Below the pieces are notes generated by a model, which was not told the DNA's origin, did not search any database, and saw only the letters and a list, made by a program, of their open reading frames with translations. Below are positions 11,647-23,304 of a stretch of DNA of 64,000 nt, piece by piece; position 1 is the first letter of the stretch; each line of letters starts with the position of its first letter. Made by a program: the position numbers and the translations under genes. The stretch comes from Paramecium tetraurelia (lineage: Eukaryota > Ciliophora > Oligohymenophorea > Peniculida > Parameciidae), in NCBI RefSeq assembly GCF_000165425.1, contig NW_001799648.1:1-64000 (forward strand), written 5' to 3'.

Positions 11647-12867
11647 TCATTATTTAATCACATCACCAGTTTAACATTCACTTTCAAACGTGTATTAGGC
11701 TTAAGATGCTGCATTTCCTTAATGTATTCTTTTTCCACAATCCATAGTAGTATTAGATAAATAATGATCTTGTTGTTGTTTTAGATCACCTTTAGGAATT
11801 ATTTGGGATTATGATTATGACTTTTTCATATCTCTGCCAGAGGTTTAGCCATTTTTATTTGGTTGAGGACTTGATTTCTCAATTTTTAACCTTTTTGACC
11901 TACTAGTTAGATAAATTTTGACATTCTAAAAATAAATTTACAATTCTTCTATTTCCTTTTTTGTGGGTTAATACCATTTAGGTTCATTAACAATGCAATT
12001 TTAAAAGAATACCCTCAATTAAGCAAACTTTTTGACTTGGGGTGTTAATTTAATGTATTCATTGAATAATTCATAAACTTAGATCGATTACTATTAATCC
12101 ATTTGTTAATAACAATCTAAGAATTATCGTACAAACCTATTAACTAGAATATTGTATGGAATTACCTTTCCAACATTAAATAGAGTGCAATAACATCATT
12201 CCACAATAACAAATAGATTTCCATCACTATTGTTCTGTTGTGAGTCTAAAAAACCTGTGCGTAGAACTTATTTCAAAAATATTTGTTTACTTCGTGTTAT
12301 CCTAGGATGAGATTGAGAGCGTTAATCATTTTATAAAATTGCATTACGTTAGAATCTATGTCCTTAACTAAAATACAATAATTCAGAGTTAATTACATAC
12401 AACATTAGAGTTGGATTTCATTTTACTCTTCGATATAATTTCACTGATTAAAGCTAATTTTTGTATTATCATTGTTTATACAGAAGAAAACTTACTAAAA
12501 GTGTCCTTTTGTTCCATGTGTTACCAACCAATCCATCCAAGGAATTATTACACAAACAGTCTGCCATGTTTGATATCACCCATTAAGACATGGATTGTTA
12601 ATAACACTTTTAATTTCTTTGGACTTTCCAATTATTAAGGTATGAGTCTTATGAATTCTTTGAATACTTAAACAATCGTCATGCTCTAGACTAATTGATC
12701 CTCCTCTTCTTTGGATGGGTAACCTTTTTAAGTTGTAATATACACCTACCTTACAACATTTTTTTAATGTCTTCCAAATCAACTGTTTCTGAATTATCAT
12801 AGATTGTGCTCTCAAATAGGTACTTCTAGAATCTAGTTTGTTTCTTGAACATATTCTTTAGAAACAT
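11647..12867 (-). CDS. ANTH-domain endocytic adaptor (AP180/CALM-like)
   Basis: About 363 residues after removing four introns (26, 38, 36 and 29 nt). Residues about 65-290 match an ANTH domain: SPKKLKVLLTIHVLMGDIKH is the helix carrying the conserved LK-LxxxHxLxxxG pattern, and IYLLLWNDVIALYLMLERFV and VYELFNEYIKLTPQVKKFA are the later helices. ANTH proteins bind PI(4,5)P2 and clathrin or AP-2 and act in coated-pit assembly, including SNARE recycling. The tail is Ser/Gln-rich (KKSQSQSQIIPKG) with no clear clathrin box. An in-frame TGA near residue 190 lies inside the 36 nt intron, so it is not a break. Convergent with nothing: the calcium channel gene follows on the same strand 104 bp upstream. 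Confidence 0.85.
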
Positions 12868-12970
12868 TTAAGTTTATATTTTAATATAATCAAAATATTT
12901 TATAATTTGATTAGCTCTTTCACAGTTTATTAAATTTACATTTATTCTTAAAATTGTACATTTAAATTAT

Positions 12971-15900
12971 TCATTCTTCAATCTATTATTGTAACAACTA
13001 TGTCTTTAATTACTATGCAAGATCCTCTATCTTTTGTTATAATAATTCAATCTATTTAGTACGATCATCTTCATCTTCAGATCTAATTGGAAACCAATTC
13101 ACACTTTCAGATTGCACCTTATCCATGATCCAATACTCTAGTCCAGTGTATTCCGTTGAATCCTTATTTTACAGACAATAAATATAGAAAACATAATTCC
13201 ATAAGAAATGCTTGCTCTTTATGTGCTCTTCAAAGTCTTCTTGTTGTTTTTCAAGTGTTTGCCTATCAATACCACAAATAAAACATTTGTTCTTTTTATC
13301 ATCCTCGATTTGGTTTCTTTGATCTCTCAATTATGCAAAAGTATCAGTCATTATACCTGAGATGATATTGGTAAATAATAGTGCAAAGAACACGAAGTAA
13401 ACTGTATCATAGATGAATTTCAAGGGATCCCATTGTGCCATTGAACTACCAATCACTCCCGAAGTCATCAAAGTGATCATACAACTTATTAGACTGTGAC
13501 AAGGGTCATCCACTTATTCAGGATATATGTCATCCACATAATTATTGAATCCCACTATACTGAATACAAATTAGAACAACACTCCTAACAAAGCTACTAA
13601 AGATAGCTATTTTGCATTGTGGGATATTGCTTAAAATACGCTTTGCAATAATGATAATTATCCAAATAAATAGAATAAATGCAATGAAAAATAATACGTA
13701 TTTGAAATTAATCCAATAAATGCAATTGCAGTAAATGATATGTGAGACATAAAATCTTCACTTTTGAACACAATTATTAAATTAGATATCTTAGATATTA
13801 CATAGGTGTGAATCTTAGTCAAAGAGAATTACTCTTATTTGAGTTTCTTGAATTCCAATGAAGCCCTGCTTATTACATAAAATGTACATGCACATAAACT
13901 GAAGCCAAATTACAGTATGGATAAAATAAATAATGTTACTTCTTCATAGTCATCTGTTACTAGTGTTGATTGCTTATCTTTTATCATAACTGCATATGCA
14001 AATATCATAAAAATGTTAATGATTAATGACAATAATTATGAAATATTTATTAAGAGTTGAATTGTTTTATGTGTTATTGGTAAAATCCAATTCTATAAAC
14101 TAAAATTATAACTGATTTCACTGAAAATCATCTCCATTTCCTCAAGTAAAGATATCAATTTTTTTCTCTGTGTGTCTCTTGGTATTTTGAACATTATTTT
14201 ATCTCTGGTTTCATCGCTTAAAAATTGAAAAACTGGATGAGCAGGGAAGAATACCATTTGATATTCATTCTCATAGAAAATTTCAATTTTCCTTAAGTTA
14301 TTCAAACACATAGTCTAAATATCTTTTAAAGTTGGATTACTCTCAAATTCCTACTTAAAATGCTTCACCCACTTTTAATCCTTACTGACATACTCTATTT
14401 TCTCCTTAATTATGAACACATTCAACATTTATTGTATCTCATCAGAGAATCTAGCTTCCTTCTTAAAATCAAATATTTTCTCAATGCCAACCTTCTAAAC
14501 AATTAATTTTATGAAATTAACCAAAAATCTACAGTCCAGTTTCTATTATAATTCCTCATAGTTTTTTTGATTATTCCCTTCTAACACCAACATAATTGAT
14601 TGAATAATCTTTGCTTACAGTTCAAATAACTCATCCTGTTCTTCTGGAGTGTGGAGTTCCCTTTGAATTGATTGGCTTTCCTCTTTTTAAAATGTTTCAA
14701 ACGTAAAACATACATCTTCCATATATGTCGACTTACATAATGTGACTTAATTTAAAAAGCAAGGCAATTGAATGACTTCATTTATAAAATCCACTATTTG
14801 CTAAGTTATTGATACTACGTTCTTATTCAGTATCTTCAATAATATTCTTAATTCTTTAGTAGCAAACTCTATAAAGTTAATACTATTGATATGGACTGAA
14901 TCTTCCTTATCAGTTTATTCTCTTAGATAGTTTTTCATATGAACATTGTTGTTCTCACACATCAATTACAACATTCTAAATGCTCTCCACATCACTTTAA
15001 TTGATAATTATCTATTCTTTATAGTGTTTTAACTTTCAACGGCTGATGGTAGTGTTCGTTTCAGAGTTTCAGTCTTTTCACTAAACTATGTTAGATTATC
15101 CACATAAACAATAGAAAGAAATGGGTTTTATTTATCTTTCTAAAATTTAGACTTCTAAATCTTGAAATTAGTATTAACAAATTTGCTAAACTTAAGAATA
15201 GATTATTGCAGATTGCTCATCATCTAATTCGATGAATCTTATTTCAATAATTGAAGCAAAGAGTCTTAGCACTTGGAATTGCCTCCTAATAGAAATGCAT
15301 TTGAAAATATTAATAACTAATTGAATAATTCCCATCTATCATCAAAATTTTCCTTGAACATTTCATAAATCAATTGAGCTGCTCCACATCCAGCCAAAAA
15401 GCATTGTATTTCTTGAATCTATTATCTGGAATCGCTCCAAAATTCAGGTTCCCATTCATCTATTGCCAACTTGGCTTATTCATCTTGGCTGTTGATATTG
15501 GGATTCTTTTCGCTTATCATTCTAGTTAATATTTTCAAAAAGTAGCTTCTTAAATCATCATTCAATTTATGGGTGATATTCATCTAGATTAAGTTCTTTA
15601 AGAATTCTTCCAAAGTTATTGCTGGATCTTAAGTTTAATAGGCAACCAAAGAAAACTCATCGATTTTTGTGAATTCACTGCAAAGTTTATTAAACTCTTA
15701 TTCAATGAATCCTTAAAACTCCTCATTCTCATTGAATATTTTAATTAACTTCATCAACCTAATGTTCAATTCTACATTGTTGTCAGGTTCTTCTATTACT
15801 GAAAGTCTTTTTTTGGATTTCAAATGGAAGATCCTCTTTAGTGTTTGTTAAAGATTTGATTGAATCTTTTCATCTTATGTCAATTTAGTCTCAGTTACAA

Positions 15901-18900
15901 TTAATAATCTATTTATTATGCCATCCTGTTCATTCTATTCATTTTATTCGGTATCCTATTTCTCTTCTTATTTTAGTGTAGTTTGTGATTCAATTGCATT
16001 TTCATTGAATACCTTTTCTAATCTCAACAACACACTATTATCAAAGGTTCTAAACACTATTTTCATTATGTTTATCAGCACTTAACACAGATGAGTTATA
16101 TGACTTGATTTAAACCACATCTTCTAAATCTGAACCAAATGGCCTGCAATCTTGAACAACAATTAATGGATCTTAAGATTATCGATCTCTTTACTTAATT
16201 GACCTTCCAATTCCGATAAGAAATTATCATTTAAAAACAACAAGTTGATGGAGTATAATATCTCCTGCATACATGCAAAGATGTAGGAGAACATAAATTA
16301 AAACCTAACACCATCAACGATCTATACTTGCTTTATGTAATTGCACCCTTTCAACAATAGTATTTAATCTAATTAATGTCGAATTATCTATAATTAATTT
16401 GAATCTTACCTCTAAATCCTCCTAGATGCAAAGCTAACTGATCAATTCCATCTGACTATTATAATAAAGACGATTGATGTAGCTTCGTAAAAAGTGCTAT
16501 AATGGCCAGCAATTACTTTTATACGAATTTTTCATCAAAAACAACAAGGATTGAAAAGGGTGCATGACTCGACATTTCTCCTGATTAATGACATTACTAA
16601 ATATATGTCTAATAATTATACTGATCTTCAACTAATAAACTGAATATTTCAAAATGAATAATCATGTATTATAGTTGTGGTTGCATACGGATTAGCTTTG
16701 TCTCCTCTATCTTCTCATAATTAGCACTGTAATCGTCAATTAATTCATTAAAACTCTCAGCATCCCAAGCTTTCGACTTTTGCAAAGGCGTCTCTGGTTT
16801 ATTTACAGAATCAATTAAAAAATCAGACTGCAATTCATTGAGAACATAAATTAAATTCCTGTTTTATTTCTGCTGCAACAGAGCTAGAATCTATAATTGA
16901 TTAAATTTGATTGTCTTATTATGATCATACAAGAAAACTCTCAGTGAATCAAACAGCTTGACCCTGTACATACTATCTGGCTTTTCCTTATTCATTTATT
17001 GAATGATAGATCCAATAGCCACAGATACTTCATTTTCATTGTATAGCAATTCTTTATTGTTATGGTAGAGTTCTCTTACAAAATCAATGCAACAAGAATT
17101 GTATTGTAAATGACAATAGATTTATTTTAATGGCCATTTTATTTCAATCTTATTGGTTGCATGATTCCAAATAAAAAGAGTCAAGAATTTGTAACAAGAA
17201 TTCAATAGCCCATACAAATATGGATTTATTTCATCTGCTCCAGAAATGTAAGCTACTAATGTTTGATGCATATCCAATGCTTTAAATAGAGTTTAATTTG
17301 TTTTATCATTTTCTTCACACTCGTTAAAAGCCAAAGAAATTTAAACTACTTAACTTGGAAATCTATGCAATTTCAATGAAACACACAATTTATTAAGATC
17401 CTCAATAATCTCATCCACTTAAATGTTAGAAGTACTTTAGTTCTCTTTTGTTATAGTGTAAACATTCTTATCACTCAACTGTTCTAATCGTTATCTGATT
17501 TGAATGCATTTGCTAATCAATTCTTTGACATTCTTTTGACAATTTTTAGAGAGCAATACAATTTAAGAGAAGTGTTTGATTAATTCTCTTCTCTGACCAA
17601 GCATCCTATTAAATAATTATAAAGCTGTCTCGACCATCTTTGGTTCCTGCATCAAGGATATTTCAGCAAATACCAAAATCACATTATTATCGAAATTTTT
17701 GAATAAATTTCTATTATCTAATAAATCTTTAATGACTTATATCCATTAAGGAATGTTATAGGAATCTTACTCAGTTTTGTCTTTAGAACCACTCAAACTT
17801 TTAGCAAAGTCTTTAAAGACTGAACTATTGTTGTCTAATAATTATTATTGTTCTTCAGGAGGCTTATGTGAAAATCTATGCACAAGATCTACCATTCCAC
17901 TGATTAATCCCTTTTTAGGAAGTGTGTTGTTTACTGACTCGTTTGTATCATCACTCTCTCTCTTATTTCTGAAATATGCTACCATTTAATTGATCCTAAT
18001 GTCATTTTCTAAATCCAGAATATTTAAGATGATATTAGATGCTAGCATCTTACATTCCATTATTGGTTTATTCTCTGAAGATACTTTAGTCATTCTATAT
18101 TTTGCTTTTTTGATATTCTCCTCTCCCTTTTAATCCTCTAAGCTTTAGAAATCTTTTTGGCAAGAGCATATTCTCAACAAATCTTATAATAATTGCATAG
18201 TATCTATTTCTAAATTCATAGTCAATAATGTTTTTATTATCATTAATACTCTTTACAGAGTCTAATTGTATTTCTGATCATAAGTAAAATGTGTAAATTT
18301 AGTGATAAATTATTAGACGTACTTTATGATGTTGTTGAGATCACTCACATTTTATTAGGCCAACTGATTGTTTTATCCTCCAAAACTACTAACTTTTCTC
18401 ATGGATGTCCTTTTCTCTATTTAAATTAATTCATTCTCTTCCCAATCTATGACTTTGCTAATCACAAGGGATTGATATCCAGGAGTGTCTACAAAGGCCA
18501 AATGAATGACCTTTAAATATGATTCAAATGTATTTATAGATTGAGAATGATTATCTTCAACCAAGGCCAATAAAATAGAAATTGATATATTTTCTTTAAC
18601 AAAATCCTATGATAATTTATTTCTGTTATAACACACATCTCCTAATAGATTGAAATAGCCTTAAAAGTAATTCCATGTCTATAACCCATCCTATTCTTGA
18701 CTTTCTTAATATATCTAACGTATTCTTCTCCACATAGGTTTTAATTTGTTGATTCTGCAAAGCACTTCAACTTTGTTTTTGGTATTCAATCTAAATTTGA
18801 AATTCAATAACTCATTACTTTGGAATACCAACTTTAAAATTAAATTTTGATTTTTTAATATAGCTCTTCCTTTGCAAACACAAATACTACTCAAAATGGA

Positions 18901-20940
18901 TAAATATTTTTCATTAGGATTTTATTTCATTTTTTCAAATACTTTCTGAATGTGATCATCTGTGACAAACCTTTAAATAGATTCATAATTATCTTCTAAT
19001 AATTCTTTCAAACTATCCTAGGCTCTTGCTTCATCATCCATAGCCTATTCTAAAAAGTCTTTCAAATACTTTCCCATATCTTACTTCAATTATTTGTTAT
19101 TCTATGTTAACTCCTTGATCAATTGGTAGGTTAATTTGAATATTTTTTTCATCTTTTTTTATAAATTCTTAACATCAATACCATACAACTTCTTCTCATA
19201 TATGGGCACTAAGATTTTCATAGCCAAATCAATGATATACGTTTCTTTTATGCATTATTGTCGGTTGGCAACCTCAAACTGCAAGAATTGAATCAATTGT
19301 TATATCACTTCGACTACTTGAGACAATTATTAAACATGAAGCAATTTCCAAATAACATCAACTTGTTTATTCAAAATCAAAACAAATTAAAAGAGCACCT
19401 CTTAAGCTGACAAAACAAACATTAAGTTATTTTTAATGTTTCCTTTGACCTTTTTGATTTAAAAAGCATGTTAATGTTCTTTTTCCTCAAAAGCCAATTG
19501 TTTCTTTATCACAGTTGTCTCCAATTCCTCATCTTCTTTGATGCTATCATTCCATTAGTCCTCAATTTGAACATTTTATAATAATTCCTTATCTATTGAC
19601 ATTTGTATATAGGAATTCTCTACGATTTCCTACTAGCCTTATTTCGCAGCCAAGATTTCCACCACTTAGTTGGATTCCTATATGTATTCATGCAATTAAG
19701 GCAATTAATCCCTAGATGTGAGCACCTTACCTGAGATGTAGTTCCGAAGAATGAATTCTTACTATGGGATTTTCTTGTTGACTTATGATTATGCTTGTTA
19801 TTATTAATCAACAACACTTCTCTATCTTGGTGCCACTCTTGAAAAATCCTTCAAAATATCGCCGCTGTTTTAGAAAACTGAGCCTCTTGAGTATTCTTTA
19901 ATAAGCTGTGGTTATTGATTGCGCTTATAATCAGAGGTTGGTTATATCACTTACAATTCCCAAATGGCTGCCAATGGAATGTGTGTCCCGGCTTGTTACA
20001 ATGAGACAATCTATTATTCTCCATTCAAATACGTGCCATCTTCAGTGTATTATAGATAGATTAATTCATAATTCCTTATAGATTTCTTTTCGATCCTCTG
20101 ATCATTCCGCATAAATAACTTCATTTTCCAACTAGTCTTACTGTTATTGGTGATGATCACCTAATATCTTTGCACATCCTACAATCTCTTAATATAAGCC
20201 AAACAACTTTCATCATCCAACCATTATATGGGTTTTTCGATAAAATCCAAACAAAATTGTTGCTTGGTATTCACCAATAAGAAGGGTTCATCAAAATATA
20301 TTGGTTAACCATCCTTCTGATATGTTTGATATGCTTCTATTCTAAATAATGCCTAACTGGAGGGTTTACTGCTCAGACTGACTTGAAATGCTTCCATTGA
20401 CTATTCCGAACATTTGTAAGATCCGACTAAAAAGTATTCAGAGTCATAATGTTTCAATACTATTTCCTAACCAAACAGAACCTCTTCATCAATTTTGGTT
20501 TCCACAAAGGAGAAATATTGATTCAACTCTGTTTTCAATCGTTAATCCAGGAGATCCTGATTTGCTCTAATTTTGATAACTCTTGCATGCTTACTTTTTG
20601 TGAGACTTCATGAACTCATCATGAATTTCAAAACTCCCCTTGGGAAGCACTTAAAATAAAGACTCCCTAAAATTGCTTATCTTGGACAAATTTGTGTAAG
20701 TCATATAATAAACATTAGTCTGGGTGTATCTATCACAATTATGCGATAACCATACCCTTTCGTTACTATCATCCCAAAATCCCCCTGAATTCTTACAATT
20801 TACCCATATCGAAGATTATTCATAATATTAAATTATAATATCACAGAAATATTTGAGTTTTTTTCTCAATTCAAGTGTTTTGGAATTCAAGAGAAGGATG
20901 TGTTAGTAGTTTAATTTATCGAATGTGGACCGACCGACAT
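12971..20940 (-). CDS. IP3/ryanodine receptor-type Ca2+ release channel
   Basis: Up to about 2,650 residues, close to the family's usual 2,700. The C-terminal channel is clear: LLQSVFQAISHNAKQLSLVA precedes the S5-like FQFVFSIVGFNNYVDD, the pore segment MITLMTSGVIGSSM, the S6-like TVYFVFFALLFTNIISGIM, then TDTFAQLR and the IP3R/RyR zinc motif CFICG...FEEHIKSKH, and a terminal coiled coil (KQIELLQQKIEDLAQQL). The bulk upstream is helical repeat, as expected for the RIH/armadillo region, with a divergent N-terminal part (WQPFGNC; RVWLSHNCDRY). The channel would release Ca2+ from stores such as ER or alveolar sacs; whether IP3 gates it cannot be told. The filter lacks the usual GGGVGD acidic residue. 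The N-terminal start is uncertain: ATG 20940 is 51 bp from the divergent gene and joins the main frame only by an unresolved change. Confidence 0.88.
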
Positions 20941-20990
20941 TTTGTAATGCTTTTACATTATATACATTAATTATAATTTTTAATTCAAAA

Positions 20991-22318
20991 ATGGATGAAG
21001 ATTAAGATGTATTTCTTGTTATTGTAATTCGTAGCATTTTGTAGAAGACGATGGAAGCGATGATGATAAATTTGAAGAGACATGGAAGAGACAATATGAA
21101 GTAAACGAGTTATTAAATACCTAATAATAGACACTTCCAAAAAAGTAGGATAAAAGACCTGAATCCAAACATGGAAGACCTGAAAGTTCCAAATTCACTT
21201 AGAAGAAGTATAGTTTGAATGACAACAACATACCGATTTCTGTTGCTTTACAAAAATTCAATTAGTTAGTTACATTTAACAATATTAAAATTGAACAATT
21301 TTGGAAGTCGGATTCAGTCAATGCCTCTCCAGAAGAGTTTGTATCATTTCTTGGTTAGGCAGGTTTCCATATCTCCTAATTTAATTAGGTTTCACTTTCA
21401 CACAAGAAGAAATCAATCAAGTTTTGAGTGATTTAGAAAATGAATTCGGAAAAATCACTATTGAAAATATCTGTAAAAAGGTTTAAGCTTGGAATTCGAA
21501 TGAAAGTACCTAATTTTTTAGATTAACCTAGACGCTATGCTTGAATTCATTAAAGAAAAAGCCTTGCACATGGCATAAGCAAGCAAAAGAAAATTCTCAG
21601 CTCAAAAGAAAAGCAAACCCTAATCTGCTTCTGCCACAAGGACTGCTCCCAAAGATTTCAGACCTATCAGTGGTATCTCATACAAGAGTAAACAATCAGG
21701 GTTTACTGAATTCAAAATGTAACTCATATTACCCAATATACAAGTGGTGAGGAGAGACCAGTCCAAAATCTCTCCAAGTACTATCTTTAAAAGGCCAAAG
21801 AGAGGGAAAAGGAGATGGATAGGTTACTTCAATTAACCATTTCGAAAGGGAAAAACGAATACGAATATGAGATGCTTATTAAAATGGGAGAGGCCAATGA
21901 GTTGTCATAATTGTTAGAGAGCAAAATAACCTATCGAGCATATAAATCAGCATAAGGCAATCTCAAGGTTCATATGTATGAACTGGATCGATTCAATAAA
22001 GACATGACATTAGAGGAGTTCTAAAGAGAGTACAATATGATAAAGAATAAATATAATGAGAGAAGAAATCTAAAGATTTGGGAAGTGCTGTCAGAAAATA
22101 AAAAGAGTTAAAAGAGCTTGTAGCATTTCGGCACTTAGAAGGACGAGATTCAATAGGATTCCTAGAATTAACATCAATCAAAGGTTATTAACAAAAAGGA
22201 AAGACAATCTGAATTAAAGAAGGTTCTTTTGGAAACGATGATGTTGACAAATGTTCTGAAGGAGTAGTTGTCTGTGCTCTAAAAGAAAGGTATTGTGATT
22301 TAATAACCCTCGATGTGA
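20991..22318 (+). CDS. Coiled-coil protein with EF-hand-like N-terminus
   Basis: About 410 residues. It starts MDEDQDHFVEDDGSDDDKFE after a 26 nt intron. An EF-hand-like helical segment follows (FGKITIENICKKV; FTFTQEEINQVLSDLENEF), then a basic linker and a long coiled coil: YYLQKAKEREKEMDRLLQL, NEYEYEMLIKMGEANELSQL and LKVHMYELDRFNKDMTLEEF. Introns of about 26 nt are seen near 21359-21384 and 21718-21743; one more near 21480-21530 is needed but its ends are ambiguous. I cannot name the family; the well-conserved-looking middle suggests a ciliary or cytoskeletal component, which is inference only. Its start is 51 bp from the start of the calcium channel gene, so the two share a very short divergent promoter. 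Confidence 0.7.
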
Positions 22319-22351
22319 ATTAATATTAATATTATTATAATTTATATATAT

Positions 22352-23053
22352 ATGAAAAGTTTTCAAAAGGGTTATCTGGAGCTCAATTAGATATGGCTAA
22401 GCAGATAGTATTAATCTTCTTTAAATTAGAGAATATGAAGCACATTAAAAACGATTGTTAAAATAACGTAAGTTAACCCCTCCTCGAGATTCAAGGATAT
22501 ATGAATAAGTTAAGAAAACCCAATTTTTGAATAATAGAAAAAGGGAGCTCATGAAATGGCAAACGATTTAGGAATAAAATTCTTAGATTTTGGCCAGGTT
22601 GGTAAAAATTAGCAACCGATCTCCAACAGTAAATAACTATATTTATTTGTTATTTAGCCTCCAAGTTAGAGTGGAACTCCAAGAGGAAGAAGAGCTTTGA
22701 AAGAACAAAAGCTCAGAATAGAAAGTGAGAACAAACGATTACATAATAAATTAAATGGAATGTATGGTTTCTCATTTTAATGATAAAGTTAGTCAGATTT
22801 GAGGTAGGAGAAATTTCAGGAATCATTTATGAAACATAAGAAAATACAAAAAAATATGCAAAGATTTTACTTCGATCCCAATTTACATCAGATAAAGTTA
22901 CGAGTTGATGCATTCTTAGACAATGTGAGTTCGTAAAGAATACATGAACGGTCCAAAAGTCAATATTAGAATTCGAAATCCTCAAGATTTGATCATTCAC
23001 CCTTCATGAAATTTAGAACTGTAAGTTAATCTTTTTCTAAAGCTAGGGTGTGA
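22352..23053 (+). CDS. Basic coiled-coil protein, unknown
   Basis: About 207 residues in four exons (introns of 22, 29 and 27 nt). It begins MKSFQKGYLELNQIWLSR and continues with a basic helix (KRLLKQRKLTPPRDSRIYEQ; LNNRKRELMKWQTIQEQN), a Pro/Gly linker (TPPSQSGTPRGRRALK) and a second helix (EKFQESFMKHKKIQKNMQRF). The C-terminus is Ser/Arg-rich. No family is recognised. It starts 33 bp after the stop of the preceding gene on the same strand. Confidence 0.65.
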
Positions 23054-23304
23054 TGTTGTAAAAGTTCTGATATTACATTACTATTATAAATGAGAGTGAA
23101 AGTGTATTTTATATTTTATTAATTTCTTACATATTTTTAAGATTTTATGCTTGATTTTATTTGGAAATAACATAGATACCAATATTCTCAAAGTAGACAA
23201 AATTAATTTGCTTATGATTTGATTTATATCTTTAATATTAATAATAAATGATAGATTTTTTGATTAAATTAACGATTTTTAAATAAGATAAATTTTAATC
23301 TGCA

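Noticed and set aside
12260-12310. In-frame TGA in the ANTH gene, possible read-through or broken gene
   Set aside because: A 36 nt GT...CAG intron containing the TGA removes it in phase and keeps the domain intact.
17777-17989. Plus-strand 70-codon ORF in the middle of the calcium channel gene
   Set aside because: It is antisense to a continuous minus-strand coding frame and its composition is that of a reverse complement shadow. The same applies to most short plus-strand ORFs at 20388, 27381, 28504, 30385, 30830 and 42774.
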